A DNA stretch of 34,365 nt, taken from contig NZ_JAJIUJ010000110.1 in NCBI RefSeq assembly GCF_020880415.1, positions 1-34,365 on the forward strand, in the 5' to 3' direction. A program made the position numbers and the translations under genes. The stretch is from Xanthomonas euvesicatoria pv. euvesicatoria. GTDB lineage: Bacteria; Pseudomonadota; Gammaproteobacteria; Xanthomonadales; Xanthomonadaceae. The notes under the pieces were generated by a model. It saw only the letters and a list, made by a program, of their open reading frames with translations. It was not told the DNA's origin and did no database searches. This document shows positions 1-8,363 of the stretch, in pieces; position 1 is the stretch's first letter; each line of letters starts with the position of its first letter.

Positions 1-60
1 TGCGCCTGCATGCAGCAGGCGACGGCGCGTCATGCCACCGGTATGTGCGTGCGCGCTCAT
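1..60 (-). CDS. N-terminus of probable BcsZ endoglucanase (partial)
   Basis: The ATG at 58-60 overlaps the bcsB stop codon in an ATGA arrangement, which points to translational coupling. Only 20 codons lie inside the window. They encode a short polar leader followed by Met-Thr-Arg-Arg-Arg-Leu-Leu, the n-region of an export signal and possibly a twin-arginine one. In bcs operons the gene after bcsB is commonly bcsZ, a periplasmic family-8 endoglucanase, and that placement is the only basis for the name. bcsC is the main alternative. Confidence 0.5.
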   Translation of the reverse strand, partial: MSAHAHTGGMTRRRLLHAGA

Positions 61-2420
61 GCACCGCCACCGTCGTTGAGGCGCTCGGCGGTGTGCCTGC
101 GCAGCAGCACGCGTGCGGCCAGGGCCAGCAACAACGCCAGCAGCACCACGGTAAGGGCCAGCCACACCGGGTGGTGCGAGAAATACCAGCGCAGCCAGGT
201 CGGCAGCGGCAGATGCCCCACGTAATAGGTCTGGTTGCCGACCAGACTGGTGACTTTGTTCTGCTGCAGCACCACCACGCTGCCCTGGAAATCCTTGAGC
301 AGGGTCGGGTCGAACCAGGCATCGAACAGGCGGCTCATGTTGGCCGGGTCTTCGGTCTGGAAGGCGACCACGCTGCGGCCGGCTGCCAGTGGCGACTCGA
401 AGCCCATCAGCAGGACGTCGTCCGGCTGCGGCTGCAGGGCGATCTCGGCGGTGGTGGGCAGGTCGGTGCGGCGCGCATCGAAGGAGAGAAAGCGCGGCAA
501 TCGTTCGAACAGCCAGTCGGTCAGCGCAAAGCGGGTCGCCCGCCCGTCCTGGCCGATCGGCAGATGCGCGCGCCACTGCTTGAACAACGGTTGCGATTCG
601 GCGCTACCGAGCAGCAACAGATCGCGGCCTGCATGCTGCTGCACTGCGCCGGCGCCGATGATCTGCGCATGCAGCGCCGGGTAACCGGTGGAAGCCCCGA
701 AATGCCCGAGCAGGGTCAGCACATTGCTCAGGTCCTGATCGCCGGGATTGTTGGGCAGCACGATGGTGGATTCGGACAAGTCCGCCAGGCGCGTGAACGG
801 GTAGCCGGCATTGGCGAACGCCGCCAGGTTCGGCATCGCCATGTAGTGGTGGAAGCCGCTCAGGTCGATGGTGGAATCGGCATCGATGGCACCGGACACA
901 TCCGGGAAGGTGTTCTTGCACGCTTCGCCCTGCGGGCGATCGAAGAAGAAATGGAAGCGCAGTTGGCTGTTGGCCGAAAACGCACCCACCGGCAGTGTCA
1001 GGTCCTGATGCACCGGCATGCTGCCGCGCGTCCCCAGGCTGTTCCACCAGCGCATCGGCGTGGATTGAGCGAATGGGCGACCGGTCAGCGGCAGCGTGGT
1101 CACGAACGATTCGTTGATGCTGACATTGAGCGCGGATTTGTTGTCCTGCTCCGGCAGCGTGTAGCGGTAGTTCAACGCAACCGGGATGCCGTCGCGTTCC
1201 CACACGAACAGGTCCGGCGGCAGTTGCAGGCCGACCCGGATCAGGTCGGGGTGATAGCCGGTGACGTTGAGCTGGCTGGGCTGGGTGACCAGATCGCCGA
1301 AGCGTACCGGACTCTCGCTCGACACCCAGTTGGGCGCGTCGTAGGGCCGCCGCGGCGCAGGCGCGCTGATGTCGCCGATGCGGGCCACCGCACCGGTCAA
1401 CGGTGCGCGCAAGGCCAGCGCGGTGGCGGCACGCTGCAGGTCTTCGCTGTTGCGGCCGAGCACCAGCAGCAGCTTGCCGTTGCGATCGTTCGGGTTGGCC
1501 AGCACGGCCACGGTGGGGCCGCGGATGTCGGCCACGCCGCTGTCGGCGGTCGCAAATTGCGCGGGCAAGGTGCCGGGCGTGGCGAAGACGACCGCGTTCC
1601 CGGACGCCGGCAAGGCCTCGGTGGAGGCCGGGAACACCGCGCCACGGTAGCCGGCCAGGCTACCGAACCACGAGGCCACCGTGCCGGCCGCCTGCAATGT
1701 GGCCGTGTCCGGGCGCTGCGGGAAATAAAACGGCAATTCCAGCCGGCGCGTGTCGCGTACATCGAAGAACGGCACCGGCAGCAACGCCAGATTGTTGGCC
1801 AAGGCCAGCGGCGTGGTGGTCAGCGACAGGCTGGTGGCCGCATCCACATTCGCCCACAGGCTGCTGTGGTCGGGATCTTCGCAATCGCGCGTGTAGTGGC
1901 CGATCAACTGCAGGTTGAGCTGGTTGTAATCGGTGACCAGGCGCGGGTCGATCGGCAGATCGGCCGAGAGCAACTTGCCGGCGTTGGCCTTGTCGGTGGG
2001 CAGCGTGGCCACGGTGACGCCGTTGATGGTGACCTTGAGGTGCGACAGGTCGGGCAACAGCGAGGGCGAGTAGCTGTATTTGAGATTCAACGTGGCCGCG
2101 GTGACGATCTCATCGCTGCGCACGCTGAAGGGCACGCCGGCGCTGCCCTGCACCCCGCGCAAGGTGATTTCGTAATCGATGCCCAGCTCGCGCAGTGTTG
2201 CCGCACGCGTGCTGCCGCCTGGCAACGGTGCCGCTGCGAAGGCGACGGGCACCTGCGCTGGGGTGACTGCCTGCATCTGGCTGCCTGCCTGCGCAGATGG
2301 CGTTGCAGGCATGGGCTGCGCCTGCGCCAGGCCTGCCAGCAAGGTCAACGCACAGCTCAACACAGCCGGGAATATCCGCATCAGCGGCATCTTGGTAAAG
2401 GAAAGGGAAACACCACGCAT
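57..2420 (-). CDS. bcsB: BcsB, periplasmic cellulose synthase subunit
   Basis: Probable BcsB of about 787 aa, the inner-membrane-anchored periplasmic partner of BcsA that guides the nascent glucan across the periplasm. The N-terminus has a signal peptide (hydrophobic run ending Ala-Gln-Ala). The body is long and beta-rich, with the family's repeated carbohydrate-binding and flavodoxin-like modules. A single C-terminal membrane helix is followed by a basic tail, which is the classic BcsB layout. I chose the ATG at 2418-2420, 5 nt past the bcsA stop, because a GGAG lies about 11 nt upstream. An internal ATG at 2388-2390, nearer the signal peptide, is possible. The stop overlaps the next gene by 4 nt. 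The reading frame is intact even though the partner gene bcsA is interrupted. BcsB has no catalytic role without BcsA, so cellulose output here depends on whether the bcsA amber codon is real. Confidence 0.88.
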   Translation of the reverse strand: MRGVSLSFTKMPLMRIFPAVLSCALTLLAGLAQAQPMPATPSAQAGSQMQAVTPAQVPVAFAAAPLPGGSTRAATLRELGIDYEITLRGVQGSAGVPFSVRSDEIVTAATLNLKYSYSPSLLPDLSHLKVTINGVTVATLPTDKANAGKLLSADLPIDPRLVTDYNQLNLQLIGHYTRDCEDPDHSSLWANVDAATSLSLTTTPLALANNLALLPVPFFDVRDTRRLELPFYFPQRPDTATLQAAGTVASWFGSLAGYRGAVFPASTEALPASGNAVVFATPGTLPAQFATADSGVADIRGPTVAVLANPNDRNGKLLLVLGRNSEDLQRAATALALRAPLTGAVARIGDISAPAPRRPYDAPNWVSSESPVRFGDLVTQPSQLNVTGYHPDLIRVGLQLPPDLFVWERDGIPVALNYRYTLPEQDNKSALNVSINESFVTTLPLTGRPFAQSTPMRWWNSLGTRGSMPVHQDLTLPVGAFSANSQLRFHFFFDRPQGEACKNTFPDVSGAIDADSTIDLSGFHHYMAMPNLAAFANAGYPFTRLADLSESTIVLPNNPGDQDLSNVLTLLGHFGASTGYPALHAQIIGAGAVQQHAGRDLLLLGSAESQPLFKQWRAHLPIGQDGRATRFALTDWLFERLPRFLSFDARRTDLPTTAEIALQPQPDDVLLMGFESPLAAGRSVVAFQTEDPANMSRLFDAWFDPTLLKDFQGSVVVLQQNKVTSLVGNQTYYVGHLPLPTWLRWYFSHHPVWLALTVVLLALLLALAARVLLRRHTAERLNDGGGA

Positions 2421-2425
2421 CACAC

Positions 2426-4570
2426 TCACGACTCCAGATCCACCGGGCGCCTCGGACGAAAGCCCTGCCGCGCGCTGTCCACGATATGCCCGCCCAGTCG
2501 CCCGAATCCGCGTGCACTGGCTTCCAACACCTGGCCCATCGAGCGCCAGAACGCATCGCGGTCGTGCTGGCCCCACTGCGACAGCCAGATGTCGGCGCGC
2601 GCGAAGGTCGACGCCACCAGCCAGCGCTCCTGTTCCATCGACATCTGCGTGAACTGGATGCTGACCTGTCCATCGCGATCCTGGCGCACCACCGCCGGCA
2701 AGGTCTGCTCCACGCCACGGTGGCTCAGGCCGATCTGCACCGGCAGACCCGGCTCGATCGGCTGTGGCTGCGCGAGCGTGATCGCCATGCCGCCCGTGGA
2801 AAAATTCACCGAGCGACTCGGCAGCACACCGCCGTCGGGCAGATACAGGGTGACCGGCACATCCAGCGGCACACGGTGTGCGCTGCGCACCTGGCGCGTT
2901 TCGCTGGCGGTGGCAATCGTGGCGCCCAGCAGCACCATGTTGTAGAGCGTCCAGGCCAGGTTGAACCAGATGGTCTGCTGCTCGCCGCTGCCACCCACAT
3001 AGATCAACCGCAGCACGCCAGCCACCACGCCCACCACGTTGAGCAACAACAGGAACAGATACGGCTTGGCGATCTGCGCGTCGAAATAGCTGCGCGACAC
3101 CAACCCACCCTTGGGCGTGACGTTGAACTTGCCGAGTTTGGGATTGAGCAGGGCCACCAGCGTGGGACGGAAGATGTACCAGGCCAGCGTGGTTTCATAG
3201 ACCTCGTTCCACAGCAGATGGCGGAAGCGGCTCTGCACGCGCAGGTTGGTCAGGTTGGCCTACAGGATGTGCGGCAAGGCGTAGGCCAGGATCATCAACG
3301 CCGAGGCCTGGATCACGTGCGCGCCGAAAAACAGATAGGCCAGCGGCGCAGTCAGATAGATGATGCGCGGCAAACCATAGAAGAAGTGCAGCATCGCGTT
3401 GAGGTAGCACAGCCGCTGCGACAGTTTGAGCCCGCGCCCCAGCAAGGGGTTGTCGATGCGCGCGATCTGCGCCATGCCGCGCGCCCAGCGGATGCGCTGC
3501 GCCACGTGGCCGGACAAGCTTTCGGTGGCCAGACCCGCCGCCTGCGGCACGGCCAGGTAGGCGGTGCGGTAACCGCGGCGCTGCAGCTTGAGCGCGGTGT
3601 GCGCATCTTCGGTGACCGTTTCCACCGCCACGCCGCCCACTTCTTCCAGCGCGGTGCGCTTGATCACCGCACACGAGCCACAGAAGAACGTGGCATTCCA
3701 CTGGTCGTTGCCATCCTGCAGCAGGCCGTAGAACAACTCGCCTTCGTTGGGCACCTTGCCATGCGTGTCCAGGTTGCGTTCGAACGGGTCCGGCGAAAAG
3801 AAATAGTGCGGCATCTGCACCAGTGCCAGCTTGGTGTCGTGCAGGAACCAGCCCATCGCCACCTGCAGAAAACTGCGGGTGGGAATGTGGTCGCAATCGA
3901 AGATGGCCACATAATCGCCACTGCACTTCTTCAACGCGGCATTGATGTTGCCGGCCTTGGCATGCGCGTTGTTGGTGCGGGTGACGTAGTTGATGCCGAC
4001 CTCGGCGCAGAACGCGCGAAACTCGTCGCGACGGCCGTCGTCCAGCAAATGGATGGTGATCTTGCCGGCCGGCCAATCGATCACGCTGGCCGCCAGCACG
4101 GTGGTGCGCACCACCGACAGCGGCTCGTTGTAGGTCGGGATGAACACGTCCACGCTGGGCCACAGGCGCTGGTCGGCCGGCAGCGGCACCGGCTTGCGGT
4201 TGAGCGGCCACAGCACCTGGAAATAGCCCAGCACCAGGATCACGAAGGCATACAGCTCGGCGCCAAGCAGGCCCAGGCCGAGGATGAAATCCACCGCGCT
4301 GCCCACGCCCATGGTCTGGGTCATGCGCCACCAGATGTAGCGGCACGACACCGCCAGCGACATCCCCATCATCATCAGGATGACCACCCGCCCGCCGCGG
4401 TTGCGCACCGCCAGCGCCACCGCGAACAACACGCCGGAAAACACCAGCTGCTGCGTCACATCCATCGACACGGCCACCACGAACACCAGCAGCAACGCAC
4501 CCAGCAACCACAGCGCCCAGGTCGCCAGCGTCGGCAGCGGTGATGCGCAATGGCGGTTGGCAGCGGTCAT
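2426..4570 (-). pseudogene. bcsA: bcsA cellulose synthase, interrupted by in-frame amber codon
   Basis: BcsA is the inner-membrane GT2 enzyme that polymerises UDP-glucose into beta-1,4-glucan. The frame from the ATG at 4568-4570 (GAAGGA 6 nt upstream) spans 714 codons plus the terminal stop. Codons 1-436 hold four N-terminal membrane segments and all catalytic motifs: DDG at 177-179, DCD at 225-227, FFCGS at 295-299, TED at 320-322 and QRIRW at 358-362. Codon 437 is TAG (plus-strand 3260-3262). The same frame then resumes with conserved BcsA sequence: a FNVTxKGG segment, further membrane helices and a PilZ domain with RSAHR (562-566) and NFSTGG (589-594), the RxxxR and [DN]xSxxG c-di-GMP motifs. 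Homology is continuous on both sides, so this is one point mutation, probably CAG to TAG. A truncated product would lack the PilZ switch and the last helices. A sequencing error is the alternative. Confidence 0.9.
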
Positions 4571-4654
4571 CAATCGTCCTTCAGGCATGGCGGCGTGCGG
4601 CACAACAAGCGACAAGCGCACCGGCGCCTGCAGCGGGAAACAACGGGCAACAGC

Positions 4655-5131
4655 TCAACGCGAGCGCAGGCGCTTGAGCGGGCTTTGCGCGCAGCTGCGC
4701 GCATCGGCCTGCAACAGGCGCTGGAACAAGCGCTCCAACGGCGTCTGCGCCGGCCGATCGGCCGGCTGCACGCCGCGCGGCGCAGGTTCGTCGAGCTGAC
4801 GCAATTTGCGCAGCGGGGCGAGCGCATCCGGCACCGGGTCTGCTGCCGTCACGACGGGTTGCAGCGAGCGCTCTGGCGCCGGTACGGCGGCCGGCATGCC
4901 CAAGTTTGGCGTCGGCGCGGCAACCGCCACCGGCGGCTGCACGGCATCGGGCGCAACGGTGACCGGTTCGACCGCTACAGGCGCACCGGCCTGCGGCAGG
5001 CTGCAGGTGCGCGGCGACAGCTGGGTGTAGGCGAAATCGTGGTACCCCTGGCTGGCCGGCGTCCCCAAACGCGCGAACAGGCCCGACACATCGTCATGTT
5101 GGGGTGCGTCCTTGCCCTTCCTTGCTGTCAT
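4655..5131 (-). CDS. Proline-rich BcsP/BcsO-like accessory protein
   Basis: A 158-aa soluble protein rich in Pro and Ala, without a signal peptide or membrane segment, lying between bcsD and bcsA. The start is the ATG at 5129-5131, with AAGGAG 6 nt upstream; a GTG three bases earlier is too close to that site. A short amphipathic motif occurs at both ends, VSGLFARLG near residue 17 and LERLFQRLL near residue 135, separated by a Pro/Ala/Val-rich linker. Proline-rich proteins with a similar N-terminal LFxxxG segment (BcsP, BcsO) occur in type I bcs operons and affect placement of the synthase complex. Sequence conservation in that group is low, so the family assignment rests on composition, motif and position. 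The 84-nt gap to bcsA contains only the bcsA ribosome-binding site. Confidence 0.5.
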   Translation of the reverse strand: MTARKGKDAPQHDDVSGLFARLGTPASQGYHDFAYTQLSPRTCSLPQAGAPVAVEPVTVAPDAVQPPVAVAAPTPNLGMPAAVPAPERSLQPVVTAADPVPDALAPLRKLRQLDEPAPRGVQPADRPAQTPLERLFQRLLQADARSCAQSPLKRLRSR

Positions 5132-5159
5132 CACACTCTCCTTGCCCGATCAGACATGC

Positions 5160-5615
5160 TCATGCCGTGCGCGCCAACACCAGGCGGCGCAGATCGACGG
5201 TGTCGCTCGGCACGCTCTGCACCGCCAGACCCGCCAGCATCCCCAGTTGCTGAAACCACCCCTCGTAGACACCCTGCAAAAACCCATCGCTCCACGCGGC
5301 GCCATTCAGCGCGACGCTCAACGGCGCCCCCGCGTGCCGGATCTGCACATGGTCGGTGTATTCCTCCAACACGCACTGGCCCCAATCGCAGCGGTCCCAG
5401 ACCGCATTGGCCGCGAGCTGCGCGTCGTCCAGCGTGGCGCACGGCGCAAGCCGCTGTTCGCGTGCGAAGCGCTGGCCGATTCGCGCCATCAACAGGGCCA
5501 GATCGTCCTCGGGCAACTCGGCGCCGAACTCCTCGGCCATCGCGCGCACAAACCCCAGCCATTGCCGGGAGCAACTGCGCGTACGGTATAGCGGCAGCGG
5601 GTCGAGTGCGCTCAT
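5160..5615 (-). CDS. bcsD: BcsD, cellulose synthase subunit D
   Basis: A 151-aa protein that appears to be BcsD, the periplasmic ring protein that aligns glucan chains in type I cellulose operons. The centre has a CDWGQCVLEE segment, and the C-terminal third has WSDGFLQGVYEGWFQQLG. This matches the pattern W-G-x-V-x-L-E, then W-x(3)-L-E-G-x-Y-x(2)-W, of Komagataeibacter BcsD. Length is close to the usual 156 aa. It has no signal peptide, as is usual for this family. It is the first gene of the operon, 28 nt upstream of the BcsP-like gene. No bcsQ follows, which differs from some type I operons. The ATG at 5613-5615 has only a weak ribosome-binding site. Confidence 0.75.
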   Translation of the reverse strand: MSALDPLPLYRTRSCSRQWLGFVRAMAEEFGAELPEDDLALLMARIGQRFAREQRLAPCATLDDAQLAANAVWDRCDWGQCVLEEYTDHVQIRHAGAPLSVALNGAAWSDGFLQGVYEGWFQQLGMLAGLAVQSVPSDTVDLRRLVLARTA

Positions 5616-5645
5616 TCAACAGACTTCGCAAGGAAAAAAGGGCCG

Positions 5646-5692
5646 TCACATGCGACGCATGCACCCGATGTGATGCATGCGTGATGACATGT
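5646..5692. promoter_or_regulatory. Overlapping dyads upstream of the bcs operon
   Basis: A 9-bp perfect inverted repeat, ACGCATGCA (5655-5663) and TGCATGCGT (5674-5682), has a 10-bp spacer. A second dyad overlaps it: TCACAT (5646-5651) and ATGTGA (5668-5673). GTGATG also occurs twice as a direct repeat, at 5670 and 5681, one helical turn apart. The cluster lies 31-77 bp upstream of the bcsD start, where an operator or a leader hairpin would sit. The TCACA/TGTGA half-sites are everted and do not form a canonical Clp/CRP site. Binding by any regulator is inference. Confidence 0.45.
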
Positions 5693-5822
5693 TAGCGGCC
5701 GCCATCCTCGAATCGAGAGCTGCGTCTCACTTTTTTCGGGCATTCCCCGACAGCGTGTAGGGAATTTCTGTAGCGGGTGGCGACGCCCGCCCGTCAGTCC
5801 CCGCCGGCATCGCCCCGAGCGA

Positions 5823-7001
5823 TCATCCCTCTGCCATCGGCGGCAGTCCGAACACGTCGCGCAGATAGCGCAGATACCCGATGTCCTCGCACATGCTCTT
5901 GCCGGGCGAGTCGCTGAGCTTGGCCACCGGCTGGCCATTGCAGCGGACCATTTTGATCACGATCTGCAGCGGCGTCGGCCCCAGATCGTTGGTCAGGCTG
6001 GTGCCCACCCCGAAGGCCAGCCGGCAGCGCGTGTGGAAGTGCTGGTACAGCCGCATCACCTTGTCGATATTGAGCCCGTCGCTGAACACCAGCACCTTGG
6101 TCCGGGGATCGACGCGGTGCGCTTCCAGATGCGCGATGACGCGCTCGCCCCATTCGAACGGGTCACCCGAATCGTGGCGCATGCCATCGAACAACTTGCA
6201 GAAATACAGATCGAAATCGCGCAGGAACGCATCCAGCCCAACCACGTCCGACAACGCAATGCCCAGATCGCCACGGTATTCGCGCGCCCACGATTCCAGC
6301 GCCGCCACCTGCGAATCGCGCAGCCGCGGCCCCAACGCCTGGAACGCCTGCAGATACTCGTGCGCCATCGTGCCCAGCGGGGTCAGCCCGTACTGCTTGG
6401 CGAAATACACGTTACTGGTGCCGACGAACTGTTCGCCCAGGCCATCGCGCAGCAGCGGCAGCAACTCGCCATGCCATTGCCGCGAGTAGCGCCGCCGGGT
6501 GCCGTAGTCGGCGATCTTGCAGCCGGCCGGCATGCTGCGCAGGCTCGCCACCTTCTCGCGCAGGCGGCTGCGGCCCTCTTCGAAATCCGGCTCGGAGGTA
6601 TTGCGAAACCACACCTCGTTGATGATCGCCAGCAGCGGCACCTCGAACAGGATGGTGTGCAGCCAGGGGCCGCGGATGGTCAGCTCGATCTCGCCCGGAT
6701 GGGTGGCCGATGCGGTCAGGCTCAGATACTTGCGATCCAGATGGAACAGCGCCAGGAAGTCGGCGAAGTCCGGCTTGATGAAGCGCAGGCTGCGCAGGTA
6801 ATCCACTTCGTCCTCGCGCAGCCGCAACCGGCACAGCGCATCGATCTCGCGCGAGATCTCATCGACGAACTGCGCCAGATCCACGCCGGGGGTGCGGCAC
6901 TTGAAGCGGTAATCCACCTGCGCTGCCGGGTGCTGGTGCAGCACTGCCTGCATCATGGTGAATTTGTACAGGTCGGTGTCGAGCAGCGAATGGATGATCA
7001 T
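5823..7001 (-). CDS. pncB: Nicotinate phosphoribosyltransferase
   Basis: PncB (392 aa, typical length) converts nicotinate and PRPP to nicotinate mononucleotide in the Preiss-Handler NAD salvage pathway, in the cytoplasm. Family hallmarks are [13 protein letters not shown] at the N-terminus, GTRRRYS mid-protein, the GTSNVYxA block, GTMAHEY (the His region phosphorylated during catalysis in the Salmonella enzyme), and a C-terminal phosphate-binding stretch SDGLNIDKV followed by [10 protein letters not shown]. The start at 6999-7001 has only a weak ribosome-binding site, but the first residues already match the family. The gene stands alone: bcs lies 207 bp downstream and the xag-like operon ends 393 bp upstream. 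The PnuC-family gene at 17746 is a possible functional relative but lies about 10 kb away in a different unit. Confidence 0.95.
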   Translation of the reverse strand: MIIHSLLDTDLYKFTMMQAVLHQHPAAQVDYRFKCRTPGVDLAQFVDEISREIDALCRLRLREDEVDYLRSLRFIKPDFADFLALFHLDRKYLSLTASATHPGEIELTIRGPWLHTILFEVPLLAIINEVWFRNTSEPDFEEGRSRLREKVASLRSMPAGCKIADYGTRRRYSRQWHGELLPLLRDGLGEQFVGTSNVYFAKQYGLTPLGTMAHEYLQAFQALGPRLRDSQVAALESWAREYRGDLGIALSDVVGLDAFLRDFDLYFCKLFDGMRHDSGDPFEWGERVIAHLEAHRVDPRTKVLVFSDGLNIDKVMRLYQHFHTRCRLAFGVGTSLTNDLGPTPLQIVIKMVRCNGQPVAKLSDSPGKSMCEDIGYLRYLRDVFGLPPMAEG

Positions 7002-7394
7002 GCCGCCGGATTATGCCCTTGGCGGCGATGACAGCGCGTGCAGTGCGCAAGCCGCGTGAGAACGCAGCGCACCTGTGTCGTCAGGTAGACAGCCGCGATT
7101 GCCAAGCTGGGCCAGCGCGTTCCAACCCGTTCTGCGCAGCGCAGCCGCTGGCGGAAGGAGCACGTCGGAAGGCATGCAACGTGACGCCAGCCCGTGCTGT
7201 GCGCCCGTCTGACGCACAGCACAGGCGCACGCCATGCACGTGCAGCGCGATCTAGCGCGACCGGCGACCAGAGCGAGCCTGCATCGCGTGACGTGGCCGG
7301 CGCCAGAAGCCCAAGCGTGCGAGCGGGTTCTGGCGATCCCGGGCACTGGCCGCACCCCGCCGCTGCGGCGAACGCAGCTGTTCGCCAGTCGCCC
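7002..7394. other. Intergenic region, pncB upstream
   Basis: No credible gene is visible in these 393 bp. The only structure I can point to is a perfect 9-bp inverted repeat, GTGCTGTGC (7194-7202) and GCACAGCAC (7214-7222), with an 11-nt loop. It could be a hairpin in the 3' tail of the xag-like transcript or an operator for pncB. No U-tract follows on either strand, so it is not an intrinsic terminator. Confidence 0.5.
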
Positions 7395-8363
7395 TCAGCG
7401 CGCCAGCACCTGCTGCGCCGGCTTGCCTTGCACGGTGAAATCGCTGTCGCCCGGGCCGCCGGCCTTGGGGTCGGTATACCAGCACCACAGCGCAATGCCT
7501 TCCACGCCATGCGCCTGCAGTACCTTGCGCCACTGCTGCAACACCTGCAGCTGTAGGCGCGTATCGACGGCAGCCGTGCGCTGCTCCGGGCTTTCCCACG
7601 GCGCCGCCAGACTACCGCGCGCCGAACGCAACCCCAGCTCGGCCACCCACACCGGCTTGCCCACGCGCTGACCCAACTGCTGCAGGCGTTGCGCCGCAGC
7701 GGTCATTTCAGCGCTGCGTGCATCGGCAGCTTCGGACAGGCGCGGATACAGGCTGGTGCCCACCGCATCGAACAACGACCAGTAACGGAAGCTCTCGGCA
7801 TGCTCCATACCGTCGGCCACATACAGCAGTTTTCCGTGGTAGACCTTGCGCACTGCCGCGACCAACGCCGGCCATTGCGGCGCGTCCTGCAACTTGCGCA
7901 ACTCGGTGCCGATCACCAACGCTTCGGCGTGTTCGTCCTGGGCCAACCTGGCCAATGGCAGCAATGCCTGCTGGTAGGCCGCAAACCACGCCGCCGGGTT
8001 GGTGGGCGCGGCATCGCCGGCCCAGTGTCCCGGAATCCAGACATGCACCTTGAGCGTCGGCTGCAATCCAGCCTGCAGGCTTTGCCGCAACGCAGCGCGC
8101 ATGGCGTCCACACTGCTGTCGCTGCCCAGCACCGGGTCGTTGGACTGCGGGTTGGCCTGCCACACGAACGCTACCAGCAACGCCTTGCTGGCCCCCGTCT
8201 TGGCCAGTGCGTCCAGCGACTGCGCTGCAGCCTGACTTTCCCACGGGGCGTTGGCGGACACCTTGACGTTGGCGCCCATCCAGGTCGGCGCGGCGGCATT
8301 GCAGCCGTTTGCCAGCAGACACACGCCGATCAACGTTGCGACGCTTAGAACGCGCTTGAACAT
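7395..8363 (-). CDS. Glycosidase-like lipoprotein of the xag-like operon
   Basis: A 322-aa probable lipoprotein: a signal peptide ends in LLANGC, with Cys21 as the likely lipidation site. The mature part looks like a TIM-barrel glycoside hydrolase of the GH113-like type. IGTEL (Glu154) fits the acid/base position at the end of strand 4, and VWVAELG (Glu242) fits the nucleophile position near strand 7. The tryptophan-rich ALWCWY near the C-terminus would lie in strand 8. Its start overlaps the end of xagC by 19 nt, so it belongs to the same operon. By analogy with other synthase-dependent exopolysaccharide loci it may trim or release the product in the periplasm. I chose the ATG at 8361-8363 over an upstream GTG because it begins directly at the signal peptide and follows a GAGG. 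Substrate and activity are inference. Confidence 0.7.
   Translation of the reverse strand: MFKRVLSVATLIGVCLLANGCNAAAPTWMGANVKVSANAPWESQAAAQSLDALAKTGASKALLVAFVWQANPQSNDPVLGSDSSVDAMRAALRQSLQAGLQPTLKVHVWIPGHWAGDAAPTNPAAWFAAYQQALLPLARLAQDEHAEALVIGTELRKLQDAPQWPALVAAVRKVYHGKLLYVADGMEHAESFRYWSLFDAVGTSLYPRLSEAADARSAEMTAAAQRLQQLGQRVGKPVWVAELGLRSARGSLAAPWESPEQRTAAVDTRLQLQVLQQWRKVLQAHGVEGIALWCWYTDPKAGGPGDSDFTVQGKPAQQVLAR

Noticed and set aside
2426..3238. Independent gene for the PilZ-containing half of bcsA, starting at GTG 3238
   Set aside because: No ribosome-binding site is evident, and the sequence between the amber codon and this GTG is still BcsA. It is the downstream half of a broken gene.
45..4543. 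Long plus-strand open frames opposite bcsB and bcsA (45-2945, 2486-4543)
   Set aside because: Their translations are Arg/Gln/His-rich and low in complexity, as expected for the antisense of GC-rich genes. The minus strand carries recognised cellulose synthase families.
5669..5684. Canonical Clp/CRP site in the bcs promoter region
   Set aside because: TGTGA at 5669-5673 is not followed by TCACA at the six-base spacing, and the other half-site is everted.
5725..5760. Hairpin with a T-run as a pncB terminator
   Set aside because: On the pncB strand the run following the stem is A, not T. On the other strand the T-run precedes the stem. Neither fits an intrinsic terminator.
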